Origin: an uncultured Lachnospiraceae bacterium
Lineage (GTDB): Bacteria; Bacillota; Clostridia; Lachnospirales; Lachnospiraceae
NCBI GenBank assembly: GCA_910579805.1
Contig: CAJTWM010000022.1
Span: forward strand, 1-57,104
Length of the DNA stretch: 57,104 nucleotides
Direction of reading: 5' to 3'
Below, one piece after another: positions 8,267 to 17,030 of the stretch. The translations under genes were made by a program, and so were the position numbers. Below the pieces are notes generated by a model, which was given only the letters and a program-made list of their open reading frames with translations, did not search any database and was not told the DNA's origin. Position 1 is the stretch's first letter. Each line of letters starts with the position of its first letter.

Positions 8267-9085
8267 ATGGCAATTTTAGCTGACTATCATTTACATACGT
8301 CACACTCCACCGATTCCGACGAACCGATGGAAAAAATGATCTTAAAAGCGATAGACCTTGGTCTTGACCAGATCTGTTTCACAGAACATATGGATATGGA
8401 TTATCCTTCCGAAAAAGACGCTCCGGAGGGGGAATTTCTTTTAAATACGGATTCCTATCTGTTTGACCTGATCCGCTTCAAAGAAAAATATGCGGATAAG
8501 ATCCGGGTCCTCTTTGGCGTAGAACTTGGCCTTCAACCCCATCTTTCCAAAGAAAACGCACGCTATGTCAGAGAGCACGATTTTGATTTTGTCATCGCTT
8601 CTTCCCATGTCTGCAACGGTACAGATCCTTATCTTCCTTCTTTTTATGAAGGCCGGAGCGAAGAAGAAGCATACAGGGAATACTTTTCTTCTATCTTGGA
8701 TAATTTAAAATCCTTTTCAAATTTCGATGTTTACGGACATCTGGATTATGTGGTCCGCTACGGCCCTGATAAAGATAACAACTATACTTACGAAAAATAT
8801 AAAGACCTGATCGACCGGATCCTGGAAACGCTTTTGGAAAAGGAAAAAGGGATCGAGATCAATACCGGAGGCTTAAACCGCGGGCTTTCTGACCTTCATC
8901 CCTGTAAAGAAATCATAAAACGCTACCGTCTGTTAGGCGGGGAGATCGTTACCGTCGGCAGCGACGCCCACAATACAGCACGCATCGCAGATGCTTTTGG
9001 CCGCGTCAGCGAAACGCTTACGGAATGCGGCTTCAAATATTATACCGTCTTTGAAAAACGGATGCCGGAATTTCGCAAACTTTAG
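8267..9085 (+). CDS. HisJ-like histidinol-phosphatase, PHP family
   Basis: Predicted metal-dependent phosphoesterase of 272 residues. The PHP motifs are visible: DYHLHTSHSTDSD at the N-terminus, FTEHMD, a central ASSHVCNG and C-terminal VGSDAHNTARIADAFG. This is the layout of HisJ/HisK-type histidinol-phosphatases, which remove phosphate from histidinol phosphate in histidine synthesis. Start 8267 is chosen over 8243 because CGGAGG sits six bases upstream. No other his genes are near, so another small phosphate substrate is possible. It is divergent from gapA and converges on mnmA. Confidence 0.85.
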   Translation: MAILADYHLHTSHSTDSDEPMEKMILKAIDLGLDQICFTEHMDMDYPSEKDAPEGEFLLNTDSYLFDLIRFKEKYADKIRVLFGVELGLQPHLSKENARYVREHDFDFVIASSHVCNGTDPYLPSFYEGRSEEEAYREYFSSILDNLKSFSNFDVYGHLDYVVRYGPDKDNNYTYEKYKDLIDRILETLLEKEKGIEINTGGLNRGLSDLHPCKEIIKRYRLLGGEIVTVGSDAHNTARIADAFGRVSETLTECGFKYYTVFEKRMPEFRKL

Positions 9086-9115
9086 AGCGTGTTTGAAAAA
9101 GCGCCGTTCTTCATT

Positions 9116-10195
9116 CTATACGATCGTACCGCCGCCCAGCACATATTCCCCGTCATAAAAAACAACGGCCTGTCCTTTGGTAACGGCGCGCACAGGTTCG
9201 TCAAAAATGCAGCGTACCCTGTCTTCTCCCGTTTTTTCTATGATACCTGCCGCGCCTTTATGGGCATAGCGGATTTTGGCAAGTACCCTGCGGGGACGTT
9301 CCAATCCGTCCACCGACATAAAATTCAATTTTTCACAAAACAGCTCTTTGGAAAATACCTCCTCCGGTCCGCCAATCACCACTTCATTCGTATCGGGGCA
9401 GATCTTAGTGACAAACACAGGATGGCCCATGGCAAGATTTAAGCCTTTCCTCTGCCCGATCGTATAATGGGTAATGCCTTTATGCTCTCCCAAAATCTCG
9501 CCGGATTTTGTCACAAAGTTTCCGGGGCCCGGTACTCTGGCTCCTGCTTCTCTTTCAATAAAAGCCGCATAGTCATGATCCGGTATAAAACAGATTTCCT
9601 GACTGTCCGGTTTATCGGCAATGGGCAGTCCTGCCGCCGCCGCCATCTTTCTGACTTTCTCCTTTTCATATTCCCCTAAAGGCATCAGCGTATGGGAAAG
9701 CTGATACTGGGTCAGGTTGTAGAGCGCGTAAGTCTGATCCTTCGCCGCCGTTACGGAACTGCGCAGTGCAAATCTTCCGTTTGGAAACTTTTCTATTCTG
9801 GCATAATGTCCGGTGGCAATAAAGTCCGCGCCGATCTCTAAGCTGCGTTTTAATAAAGATTCCCATTTTACATAACGGTTACAGGCAATACAAGGGTTTG
9901 GCGTCCTTCCTTTTAAATACTCCTCCACAAAGTAATCCATAACCTTTTCTTTAAATTCCTTTTTAAAATTCATGACATAATAAGGAATATCCAGTTTTTC
10001 CGCTACCTTTCTTGCATCCTCTACGGCAGAGAGTCCGCAGCATCCCCCATTCTCCGAAATATCACAAAAATCTTCATCCTGCCAGACCTGCATGGTCACT
10101 CCGATCACATCATATCCCTGTTCTTTTAAAAGCAGAGCCGCTACGGAAGAATCCACCCCTCCCGACATTCCTACTACTACCTTGCTTTTCTTCAT
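9116..10195 (-). CDS. mnmA: tRNA-specific 2-thiouridylase MnmA
   Basis: Adds the 2-thio group to uridine 34 of Glu, Gln and Lys tRNAs using ATP and a persulfide sulfur donor. 359 residues from ATG 10195, chosen over 10222 because AGAGGA lies just ahead and the sequence MKKSKVVVGMSGGVDSS is the conserved N-terminus. The PP-loop SGGVDSS is at 11-17, the catalytic cysteines lie in TPNPCIACN and SQEICFI, and the C-terminal beta-barrel domain is complete. It follows nifS and nifU on the same strand; the cysteine desulfurase is the expected sulfur source. A MITE-like repeat lies between nifU and this gene. Confidence 0.96.
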   Translation of the reverse strand: MKKSKVVVGMSGGVDSSVAALLLKEQGYDVIGVTMQVWQDEDFCDISENGGCCGLSAVEDARKVAEKLDIPYYVMNFKKEFKEKVMDYFVEEYLKGRTPNPCIACNRYVKWESLLKRSLEIGADFIATGHYARIEKFPNGRFALRSSVTAAKDQTYALYNLTQYQLSHTLMPLGEYEKEKVRKMAAAAGLPIADKPDSQEICFIPDHDYAAFIEREAGARVPGPGNFVTKSGEILGEHKGITHYTIGQRKGLNLAMGHPVFVTKICPDTNEVVIGGPEEVFSKELFCEKLNFMSVDGLERPRRVLAKIRYAHKGAAGIIEKTGEDRVRCIFDEPVRAVTKGQAVVFYDGEYVLGGGTIV

Positions 10196-10225
10196 TTTTA
10201 TCCTCTCTGCATGCTTCAGCACACC

Positions 10226-10387
10226 TTAGTGTATTGTCCCGTTGCTATTTGGCAAAACTACGCCGGATATTCGTTCACCTGCAAGGCAGATTTTCAACGG
10301 CGCAGCGGTGGCTACGACCAGAAAATCTAACGCCGCAGATGGACGAATAGACAAGTAGGTTTCTAATTATCAACGAAACAAGACACC
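10226..10387. mobile_element. MITE-like repeat, copy A
   Basis: About 160 bases, closely similar along its length to 15104-15263. The ends are inverted: AGTGTATTGTCCCGTTG at the left, TATCAACGAAACAAGACAC at the right, close to reverse complements when compared with the better-kept left end of copy B. An inner inverted pair (TATTCGTTCACCTGC with GCAGATGGACGAATA) means the whole unit can fold into one long imperfect hairpin. No coding potential. It sits inside the nifU-mnmA gap. Confidence 0.8.
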
Positions 10388-10424
10388 GGTCCACATTTGA
10401 AAGCATACTTCAAACTTCCGGTCA

Positions 10425-10439
10425 TGCCGCTCTACGGCA
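10425..10439 (-). terminator. Short hairpin after nifU
   Basis: TGCCG-CTCTA-CGGCA directly follows the nifU stop on the minus strand. There is no T run, so it may be an mRNA-protecting hairpin and not a terminator. Confidence 0.35.
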
Positions 10440-10453
10440 CAAACAATCCCAAT

Positions 10454-10897
10454 TTAATACTCTTCCTCCGGCTCTTCTTCTCCTTCATGGATATCAGACT
10501 TTGGTTTTTGTAGCCCTTCTATTTCAATATGGTTTTTTTGGGCATAATCCCAAAGCGCTGCATGAATTGCTTCTTCCGCAAGGAGAGAACAATGAACCTT
10601 CACAGGCGGTAATCCGTCCAATGCCTCCATTACAGCCTTATTGGTCACTGCAAGCGCCTGCTCCACTGTCTTTCCTTTTACCAGTTCCGTCGCCATACTG
10701 CTGGTAGCGATCGCCGCGCCGCATCCAAAGGTCTTAAATTTGCAGTCCTGTATCACCCCATTTTCATCAATATCCAGATACATTCTCATAATATCGCCGC
10801 ATTTGGCATTTCCGACCGTCCCCACGCCGCTCGCTTCCTCTATTTCTCCCATATTCCTTGGATTGGAAAAATGGTCCATTACCTTTTCACTATACAT
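10454..10897 (-). CDS. nifU: Iron-sulfur scaffold protein NifU/IscU-type
   Basis: Scaffold on which iron-sulfur clusters are built before transfer to apoproteins. From ATG 10897 (GAGG seven bases upstream; 10909 has no ribosome site) the protein has 147 residues. The three ligand cysteines are present: C33 with D35 (AKCGD), C59 (FGCGAA) and C103 (VHCSLLA). The C-terminal tail is acidic (EGEEEPEEEY). It follows nifS, as in the minimal Nif-like pair of anaerobic Bacillota, and no other isc or suf genes are near. Confidence 0.95.
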   Translation of the reverse strand: MYSEKVMDHFSNPRNMGEIEEASGVGTVGNAKCGDIMRMYLDIDENGVIQDCKFKTFGCGAAIATSSMATELVKGKTVEQALAVTNKAVMEALDGLPPVKVHCSLLAEEAIHAALWDYAQKNHIEIEGLQKPKSDIHEGEEEPEEEY

Positions 10898-10913
10898 ATT
10901 CGTCCTCATTTCT

Positions 10914-10976
10914 GCACGGCTTTTTATACGAATCCGTCAAGCGCAGATTTGCAGTCGCCGTACAGACGCAAACCTG
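10914..10976 (-). repeat. Intergenic hairpin repeat, copy 2 (upstream of nifU)
   Basis: Shares its ends and spacing with 5341-5405: TTCTGCACGG at one side and GCAAACCTG at the other. TTTGC pairs with GCAAA around the CGCCGTACAGA core. It lies between nifS and the nifU start codon. Confidence 0.6.
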
Positions 10977-11056
10977 TTTCTCACACCTTTTAGGACTTTT
11001 ATACCTCTATTCCGCCATTTCCTTCTGTCTTTTGGTTCCGTTCTTCCTTTTTATCT

Positions 11057-12247
11057 TTACAACAAACCTTCCTTTTTCTTACAAAAGTCCTCATAAAGCG
11101 GCGACATGGCGCGGAGTCTTTCTATGATCTCCTTTATACAGTCTACCGTCCTGTCCATTTCTTCCATTGTATTTTCCTCCGATACGGTAAGCCGTAAAGA
11201 GCCGTGCGCCGTTTCATGGGCAAGCCCGATCGCAAGAAGTACATGAGAAGGATCCAAAGATCCGGAAGTACACGCCGAACCGCTGGACGCACAGATTCCC
11301 TTCATGTCCAGCATGATCAGCAGGGATTCTCCTTCTATAAACTGAAAGCTGAAATTCACGTTATTAGGCAGCCTTTTCTTTTCGTCGCCGTTCAACCGGC
11401 AGTAAGGAATTTCTTTTTTTATCCTTTCTATCAGACGGTCCCTAAGCGCAATTTCTTTTTTTGTCTTTTCCTCCATTATGGCAAACGCTCTCTTTACCGC
11501 CGCTGCAAGCCCTACGATCCCCGGGACGTTTTCCGTTCCCGCACGTCTTCCTCTCTCCTGCTGGCCTCCGTGTATAAAGGAACGGGTTTTGATTCCTTTC
11601 CTGATATATAAAAAGCCTGTCCCCTTCGGTCCGTTTAACTTATGTCCGCTGGCGGAAAGCATATCGATATGGTATTCGTCCACATCGATCGGGATCTGCC
11701 CGTACGCCTGCACCGCATCCGTGTGAAAAAGAATCCCTTTTTCTTTTGCAATTTCCCCAATCTCTTTCACCGGCTGTATGGTTCCGATCTCGTTATTGGC
11801 AAACATGACCGTGATCAGTATGGTATCGGGACGAACCGCCGCTTTTAACTCCTCTATTTTGAGGATCCCGTTCTCGTCCACCCCAATATAAGTGACCTCA
11901 AATCCCTTTTGCTCCAAATATTTACAAGTATGCAGTACCGCATGATGTTCGATCGCAGACGTGATAATATGCCTGCCTTTAGAAGCGTAAGCCTCTGCCG
12001 TCGCTTTGACCGCCCAGTTGTCCGCCTCCGAACCGCCTGCTGTAAAATAAATTTCGTTAGGTTCCGCCCGTAAGCTTTCCGCAATCGTCTCTCTTGCCTG
12101 ACTAACCGCTTTTTTTGCCTGCGTTCCTAACGAATAAATGCTGCTGGCGTTCCCATAATACTCCGTAAAATAGGGCGTCATCGCCTCCACTACTTCCGGC
12201 GCCGTCTTTGTGGTCGCCGCATTATCTAAATAAATGACCTTTTCCAT
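11057..12247 (-). CDS. nifS: Cysteine desulfurase NifS/IscS-type
   Basis: PLP enzyme that removes sulfur from cysteine as a protein persulfide for iron-sulfur clusters and tRNA thiolation. 396 residues. PLP-contact HH at 101-102 (AIEHHAVL), the Schiff-base Lys at 203 (SASGHKLNGPKG) and the active-site Cys at 326 (SSGSACTSG) are all present; the long loop around the Cys marks the group I type. It is first in a likely nifS-nifU-mnmA unit on the minus strand, driven by a good promoter at 12302-12330. No Rrf2/IscR-type regulator gene is nearby. Confidence 0.97.
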   Translation of the reverse strand: MEKVIYLDNAATTKTAPEVVEAMTPYFTEYYGNASSIYSLGTQAKKAVSQARETIAESLRAEPNEIYFTAGGSEADNWAVKATAEAYASKGRHIITSAIEHHAVLHTCKYLEQKGFEVTYIGVDENGILKIEELKAAVRPDTILITVMFANNEIGTIQPVKEIGEIAKEKGILFHTDAVQAYGQIPIDVDEYHIDMLSASGHKLNGPKGTGFLYIRKGIKTRSFIHGGQQERGRRAGTENVPGIVGLAAAVKRAFAIMEEKTKKEIALRDRLIERIKKEIPYCRLNGDEKKRLPNNVNFSFQFIEGESLLIMLDMKGICASSGSACTSGSLDPSHVLLAIGLAHETAHGSLRLTVSEENTMEEMDRTVDCIKEIIERLRAMSPLYEDFCKKKEGLL

Positions 12248-12301
12248 ATTGGTTTGTCTCCTCTTTAATTCCTAGTATGTTAGTAAGGATTGCACAGTTT
12301 C

Positions 12302-12330
12302 AATATATCATCCTTGTACTGTTCTGTCAA
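12302..12330 (-). promoter_or_regulatory. nifS promoter
   Basis: On the minus strand TTGACA (12325-12330) and TATATT (12302-12307) are separated by 17 bases, a near-consensus housekeeping promoter. The predicted start lies about 50 bases before the nifS ATG. Confidence 0.8.
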
Positions 12331-12402
12331 CAATCCGCCCCGCATATAATTATCAATAATTCCATCAACTGTCTGCTTTACCCAGACAGCCAAGGTGAAC
12401 CT

Positions 12403-13758
12403 ATGCGCATACGAAATTCTCTTATCAAAGGTACTCTTGTCCTAACCCTTACCGGACTTGTCAGCCGCCTGATCGGCTTTTTTTATCGTATTTTTTTAAG
12501 CCATGTATTTGGAGAAGAAGGAATGGGTATTTATCAGCTCATTTCTCCCGTTATGGTATTATCCTATTCCATAAGCTGTTCCGGTATCCAGACCGCGATC
12601 TCCAAATTTGTGGCAAGCGAACCTACCACAAAAGACTATAAAACTTCTCTCCGTGTTTTATATACGGGGATCCTATTGTCCTGCGCCCTCGCTTTTCCGT
12701 GCGCGATATTTATCTACCGGTATTCTGATTTCTTAGCCGCAAATATACTTTTGGAGATCCGCTGCGCGCCGCTCTTACGGATCTTCGCGCTTTCCCTGCC
12801 TTTCGGCGCACTGCATTCCTGCATCAACGGTTATTATTACGGAATCCAGAAAACCTCCGTCCCGGCCATCACACAGCTTGCAGAACAGCTTGCACGGGTC
12901 ATATCCGTATACGGCATTTATCATATTTTCCGCATGAGAAACCAGACGCCTGCCATTGCGCTCGCCCTTGTGGGGCTTTTGATTGGAGAGGCCGTTTCTT
13001 TTCTGATCTCCGCAGTCATGGTATTTATGCGGTTTTCTGCAAAATATCTGGGGACTTGTCTGGCCAAAACCGCCTCCGTTTATCTTCTGTCCCCTTCCAA
13101 AAAAGTGTTCTCTACTGCCAAAGATATCCTTTCTTTGTCTGTTCCTTTGAGCGCCAACCGGATTGTTGTAAATATCCTGCAGAGCATAGAAACGATCTAT
13201 ATCCCTTCTATGCTTCAAGTATATGGCCTGACCAATTCCGGTGCGCTGAGCATATACGGTATTTTAAGCGGAATGGCTCTCCCTCTCATTCTGTTTCCCA
13301 GCGCGCTGACAAACTCCATTGCCGTCCTTTTGCTCCCGATTATTTCTGAAGCGGAAATGAGCGGTAACTATCTTAAAATAAAAAAAGCGGTAGATAAATC
13401 CATCCTCTACTGCTCTGTATTCGGCGCCTTTTGTACCGTTTCATTTTTATTCTTCGGCCGCCCTCTCGGAAACCTGCTCTTTAACAGTGCGGCTGCAGGT
13501 TCGTTTATTTTAACGCTCAGCTTTATCTGCCCGTTTTTATATATTTCCTCTACCATGTCCAGCATCCTCCATGGTCTGGGAAAAGCCGGAATCACCTTTT
13601 TGTGTAACGTATTAGGACTCGTTGTCCGCTTGTTCTTTGTCTTTTTCTTTATTCCCCGCTTTGGGATCAAAGGCTACATGTGGGGGCTTTTAGTCAGTCA
13701 GCTCACCATGACCTTCTTTGAGATCGCTGCCGTAAAATATTACGCCCGCAGACATTAG
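12403..13758 (+). CDS. SpoVB-like polysaccharide/lipid flippase (MOP superfamily)
   Basis: Integral membrane protein of 451 residues with about 12 to 14 hydrophobic segments. The N-terminal region (ending GLVSRLIGFFYRIFLSHVFG) and the FGEEGMGIYQLI stretch are typical of stage V sporulation protein B and related flippases that move lipid-linked cell wall or spore cortex precursors. Start 12403 follows AAGGTGA; the longer frame from 12277 overlaps the divergent nifS promoter and is rejected. It is a single-gene unit ending in a hairpin terminator. Spore cortex role is inferred from the family; a general lipid-II or polysaccharide flippase is the alternative. Confidence 0.85.
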   Translation: MRIRNSLIKGTLVLTLTGLVSRLIGFFYRIFLSHVFGEEGMGIYQLISPVMVLSYSISCSGIQTAISKFVASEPTTKDYKTSLRVLYTGILLSCALAFPCAIFIYRYSDFLAANILLEIRCAPLLRIFALSLPFGALHSCINGYYYGIQKTSVPAITQLAEQLARVISVYGIYHIFRMRNQTPAIALALVGLLIGEAVSFLISAVMVFMRFSAKYLGTCLAKTASVYLLSPSKKVFSTAKDILSLSVPLSANRIVVNILQSIETIYIPSMLQVYGLTNSGALSIYGILSGMALPLILFPSALTNSIAVLLLPIISEAEMSGNYLKIKKAVDKSILYCSVFGAFCTVSFLFFGRPLGNLLFNSAAAGSFILTLSFICPFLYISSTMSSILHGLGKAGITFLCNVLGLVVRLFFVFFFIPRFGIKGYMWGLLVSQLTMTFFEIAAVKYYARRH

Positions 13759-13760
13759 AA

Positions 13761-13800
13761 AACATTCTCCATGTTTTCAGTCATGGGGAATTGTTTTACA
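13761..13800 (+). terminator. Terminator of the flippase gene
   Basis: ATTCTCCATG (13764-13773) pairs with CATGGGGAAT (13782-13791), one wobble, followed by TGTTTTACATTTTT. Confidence 0.7.
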
Positions 13801-13830
13801 TTTTTCAAAAATTGTTCACAATCGCTTTTC

Positions 13831-13859
13831 TTGCGCTTTCTTTTTATTTATATTATAAT
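13831..13859 (+). promoter_or_regulatory. aroF promoter
   Basis: TTGCGC (13831-13836) and TATAAT (13854-13859) with 17 bases between. The leader of about 55 bases to the ATG is too short for a T-box or other large aromatic amino acid leader, so control is probably at the enzyme level. Confidence 0.65.
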
Positions 13860-13922
13860 AAAATTGTTTTTGGCAAAGCTCCATATTTCAAAAACGAATC
13901 ATAGTACAAAGGAGTTTCTAAA

Positions 13923-14951
13923 ATGTCATTTGAATTTATAAAAAAACTGCCCACACCGGACGAGATTCGAAACGAATATCCTGTTCCTGAAAAACTGGCA
14001 GCGTTAAAAGAAGAACGGGATAAAGAAATACGTAAAGTGATCACCGGAGAAAGCAGTAAATTTCTCGTTATCATCGGTCCCTGTTCCGCCGACAACGCGG
14101 ATTCCGTATGCGATTATGTGTCCCGCCTAGGCAGATTAAATGAAAAGGTAAAAGACAAGCTGATCCTGATTCCGAGAATTTATACCAATAAGCCCCGCAC
14201 TACGGGAGACGGCTATAAAGGCATTATCCATCAGCCTAATCCCGAAAAAGGCGAAGATTTTCTCGGCGGTCTGATTGCCATGCGGAAAATGCATATCCGC
14301 GCTATTGAAGAATCGGGGCTTACCGCCGCGGATGAAATGCTCTATCCTGAAAATTACCGCTACGTTTATGACATTTTATCCTACGTCGCTATAGGCGCCC
14401 GTTCTGTGGAAGACCAGCAGCACCGTTTGACTGTCAGCGGCTTTGACGTACCGGCAGGCATGAAAAACCCTACCAGCGGCGACTTCTCCATTATGTTAAA
14501 TTCTGTCTATGCCGCGCAGCATCCCCACTCTTTTATCTATCGGGGCTGGGAGGTCAATACGACGGGAAACGAACTTGCCCATACGGTACTGCGTGGTTCG
14601 GTAAATAAATACGGCAGAAGCCTTCCCAATTACCATTACGAAGACTTAAATACGCTCCTTACCCTTTATAACGAAAGGGATTTAAAAAATCCTGCCTGTA
14701 TCATCGATGCCAATCACAACAACTCTAACAAGCAGTTTGAACAGCAGATCCGCATCGTAAAAGAAGTAATGCATTCCCGTAAGCTGAATGCGGATATCCA
14801 TAGTCTCGTCAAAGGCGTAATGATTGAAAGTTATCTGGAAGAAGGCTGTCAGAAAGTGGGCGGAGGCGTATACGGAAAATCCATCACCGACCCCTGCCTT
14901 GGCTGGGAAGACAGTGAACGCCTTATCTATGATATTGCGGATTACGAATAG
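13923..14951 (+). CDS. 3-deoxy-7-phosphoheptulonate synthase, AroF/G/H type
   Basis: Condenses phosphoenolpyruvate and erythrose 4-phosphate into DAHP, the first step of aromatic amino acid synthesis. 342 residues, typical of the type I-alpha enzymes. Conserved segments include IIGPCSADN (metal Cys), PRIYTNKPRTTGDGYKG, KNPTSGDF, IIDANHNNSNKQ and the C-terminal VYGKSITDPCLGWEDSE. These enzymes are feedback inhibited by an aromatic amino acid; which one cannot be read here. AAGGAG precedes the ATG. It stands alone with its own promoter and strong terminator. Confidence 0.95.
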   Translation: MSFEFIKKLPTPDEIRNEYPVPEKLAALKEERDKEIRKVITGESSKFLVIIGPCSADNADSVCDYVSRLGRLNEKVKDKLILIPRIYTNKPRTTGDGYKGIIHQPNPEKGEDFLGGLIAMRKMHIRAIEESGLTAADEMLYPENYRYVYDILSYVAIGARSVEDQQHRLTVSGFDVPAGMKNPTSGDFSIMLNSVYAAQHPHSFIYRGWEVNTTGNELAHTVLRGSVNKYGRSLPNYHYEDLNTLLTLYNERDLKNPACIIDANHNNSNKQFEQQIRIVKEVMHSRKLNADIHSLVKGVMIESYLEEGCQKVGGGVYGKSITDPCLGWEDSERLIYDIADYE

Positions 14952-14988
14952 AATAATAGTAACGGCCGGTATTGCCGTCTTTCAAAAT

Positions 14989-15045
14989 AAAAAGAAAGTA
15001 CGTTTCCGATTTTTCCAATCTAAAACGCACTTTCTTTTTATTTAT
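14989..15045 (+). terminator. Terminator of the DAHP synthase gene
   Basis: A long stem pairs AAAAAGAAAGT plus CGTTT (14989-15005) with AAACG plus ACTTTCTTTTT (15023-15039), and T-rich sequence follows. It could act in both directions. Confidence 0.85.
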
Positions 15046-15103
15046 GAATTATCAATACATAACTGTGCCGGTACATTTAGCAGAATGTAATCAGGTCAGT
15101 GCA

Positions 15104-15263
15104 TTAGTGTCTTGTCTCGTTGATATTTGGTAAAGCTCCGCAGGATATTCGTTCACCTGCAAGGCAGATTTTCGTCGGCGCAGCGGTGGCTGCGACTAGA
15201 AAATCTAACGCCGCAGATGGGCGAATAGACAAGCAGGTTTGACCAATTATCAACAAGACACTA
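15104..15263. mobile_element. MITE-like repeat, copy B
   Basis: Second copy of the 160-base element at 10226-10387. Its left end AGTGTCTTGTCTCGTTGATA is the better-kept inverted terminal repeat; the right end TATCAAC-AAGACACTA has lost four bases. It fills the gap between the convergent DAHP synthase and xerD genes, and its right end supplies the xerD stop codon (TAG, 15261-15263). Confidence 0.8.
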
Positions 15264-16145
15264 GCTTCTAGGATGGGCCTTGGCATAGACTTCCCTTATC
15301 CTGTTATGGCTCATATTCGCATAAATCTGGGTTGTGGAAATATCCGAATGCCCCAGCATCTCCTGCACGCTTCTCAGATCCGCCCCGTTTTCCACCAAAT
15401 GCGCCGCAAAGGAATGCCGCAGTGTATGCGGGGTAATGTCCTCCGTAATCCCCGCTTTTTTTGCATAAAACTTGATCAGTTTCCAAAACCCCTGCCTGCT
15501 CATAGCCTGCCCGGAGCAGTTTACAAATAAAGCGTCCGATTCTTTATTTTCCACCATCGCATCTCTTGCGCCGTCAAAATAACATAAAAGCGCATGTTTT
15601 GCTTCTTTCCCAAAAGGAATGATCCTCTCTTTATTTTCGTCTCTGCAGATGATAAAACCCATCTGCAGATTCACATCCGTAACCTTTAAATTAATGATCT
15701 CGGTAACCCTGATCCCTGTAGCGTACAAAAGTTCTAGCATGGCCTTATCGCGCACTTCCTTCGGACTGTTTCCTTTGGGCTGCTCTAAAAGGCGCACCAC
15801 ATCTTCCATCGCCATGATCTCCGGCATCTTCTTTTCGATTTTTGGAGCTTTCAGCGATACGGAAATATCTTCCCGTACCATCCCTTCCTTCCTTAAAAAA
15901 CCAAAAAACGCTTTGATAGAAGCAATATTTCTTGAAATAGTAGCTGCTGCAAACTGATTTTCCTTCAAATAGAGAATATATGCGTTCAAATCATCAACCG
16001 TGATCTCATTCACTTCGCAAATCTGTTTTTCTCCTAAGTACTTCCTGACTTTATTCAAGTCTCTTTTGTATGACATTTCTGTATTGTTGGATGTTTTCTT
16101 TACATCATGCATATATGCTATAAACGCATCTATCGCCTTCTCCAT
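15261..16145 (-). CDS. xerD: Tyrosine recombinase XerD
   Basis: Site-specific recombinase of 294 residues that, with XerC/XerS-type partners, resolves chromosome dimers. The N-terminal SAM-like core-binding domain spans about 1-85. Catalytic residues are R146 (ATGIRVTE), H240 and R243 (HTLRHSFAAHL), H266 (LGHSDIS) and nucleophile Y275 (TTQIYANMS). The length fits a chromosomal Xer protein and not a phage integrase, and no attachment site or phage gene is near. It lies downstream of spoIIM on the same strand, a pairing common in Bacillota. Its last codons abut a MITE-like repeat, but the end KAHPRS is a normal XerD terminus. Confidence 0.93.
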   Translation of the reverse strand: MEKAIDAFIAYMHDVKKTSNNTEMSYKRDLNKVRKYLGEKQICEVNEITVDDLNAYILYLKENQFAAATISRNIASIKAFFGFLRKEGMVREDISVSLKAPKIEKKMPEIMAMEDVVRLLEQPKGNSPKEVRDKAMLELLYATGIRVTEIINLKVTDVNLQMGFIICRDENKERIIPFGKEAKHALLCYFDGARDAMVENKESDALFVNCSGQAMSRQGFWKLIKFYAKKAGITEDITPHTLRHSFAAHLVENGADLRSVQEMLGHSDISTTQIYANMSHNRIREVYAKAHPRS

Positions 16146-16332
16146 CTAACCAGTGCCCTTCCTCATAAGGTATTTATGTTAATTAATGCTGACAATCTTC
16201 ATTATAATAAGAATCCGTAATAAAAGCAATGGATATTTTCCCCCAATTCAGCAGATTTACGGGATTTTTCAAGACAAATACAACATATCCGGTTTCTCTG
16301 CTTTACGGGCTACTACATATAGAATTTAGCGT

Positions 16333-16938
16333 TTAAAAAAAATTTAACAACTTCGTAACAATATATGGGTTTACATAACATTCCATAAGACATCCAATTA
16401 TGACAACTCCCAAAATAACTTGAAATTGTATGAATTTACGCAGTAAAAATTGCTTTTTGCTGCCATAATAAACTTCTTTGCAGCGATCCGGATAATACAG
16501 TATCATGCACATTCTATAACACCAGTAGATCAGGAATACCCCGCATGGTATCAGCAACAGTTGATGGGGCAGCATACTTCCCAAAAAAAGTAAGATCCCT
16601 TTCGTCCCATATCGTATCCCTGCACCCGCCATAAAAATCCCGGCCGCAAAACCAATCCAGCTAATGTAAAGATAAATTCCCAAAAGTCCCAGATAAGTTG
16701 AAGAAATGACCGCAAGAAAGACTGCTTCCCCAATCCTCCGTCTGCATAAAAACCAAAAATATTCTCCGTAGTTGATCTGTACCTGCTTCATACACATCAG
16801 CATATAATCTCCTAAAAATCCGCTTTTGTCTATCAGCTCCGTTTTCCAAAAATTAGTGCCGAATATCCCTAAAAGAAAACAGCCCGCAAAAAGAAATATC
16901 CATAATTTGGGTATATTTTCTTTATTATTCTCTTTCAT
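16333..16938 (-). CDS. spoIIM: Stage II sporulation protein M
   Basis: Membrane protein of 201 residues with about five hydrophobic segments, matching SpoIIM, the membrane component of the SpoIIDMP machine needed for septal peptidoglycan thinning and engulfment in the mother cell. The central GMLPHQLL-like segment (here LGSMLPHQLLLIPC) is a family hallmark. The ATG at 16938 follows GGGAGGGAC. The 187-base gap to xerD holds no gene. Presence of this gene supports a spore-forming host. Confidence 0.9.
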   Translation of the reverse strand: MKENNKENIPKLWIFLFAGCFLLGIFGTNFWKTELIDKSGFLGDYMLMCMKQVQINYGEYFWFLCRRRIGEAVFLAVISSTYLGLLGIYLYISWIGFAAGIFMAGAGIRYGTKGILLFLGSMLPHQLLLIPCGVFLIYWCYRMCMILYYPDRCKEVYYGSKKQFLLRKFIQFQVILGVVIIGCLMECYVNPYIVTKLLNFF

Positions 16939-17030
16939 GTCCCTCCCTTCTGCGGCAATACCACACCCGCCCGATCCGAAAATGCTTTTCCGGCTTCTTA
17001 ATTATATGCCTTATTTTCCAAAAAATACAA

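Noticed and set aside
13860..13922. T-box or aromatic amino acid leader before the DAHP synthase gene
   Set aside because: The leader after the promoter is only about 60 bases and contains no T-box motif or leader peptide.
15261..16145. Phage or element integrase
   Set aside because: Length, neighbours (spoIIM) and lack of attachment sites or phage genes fit the chromosomal XerD.
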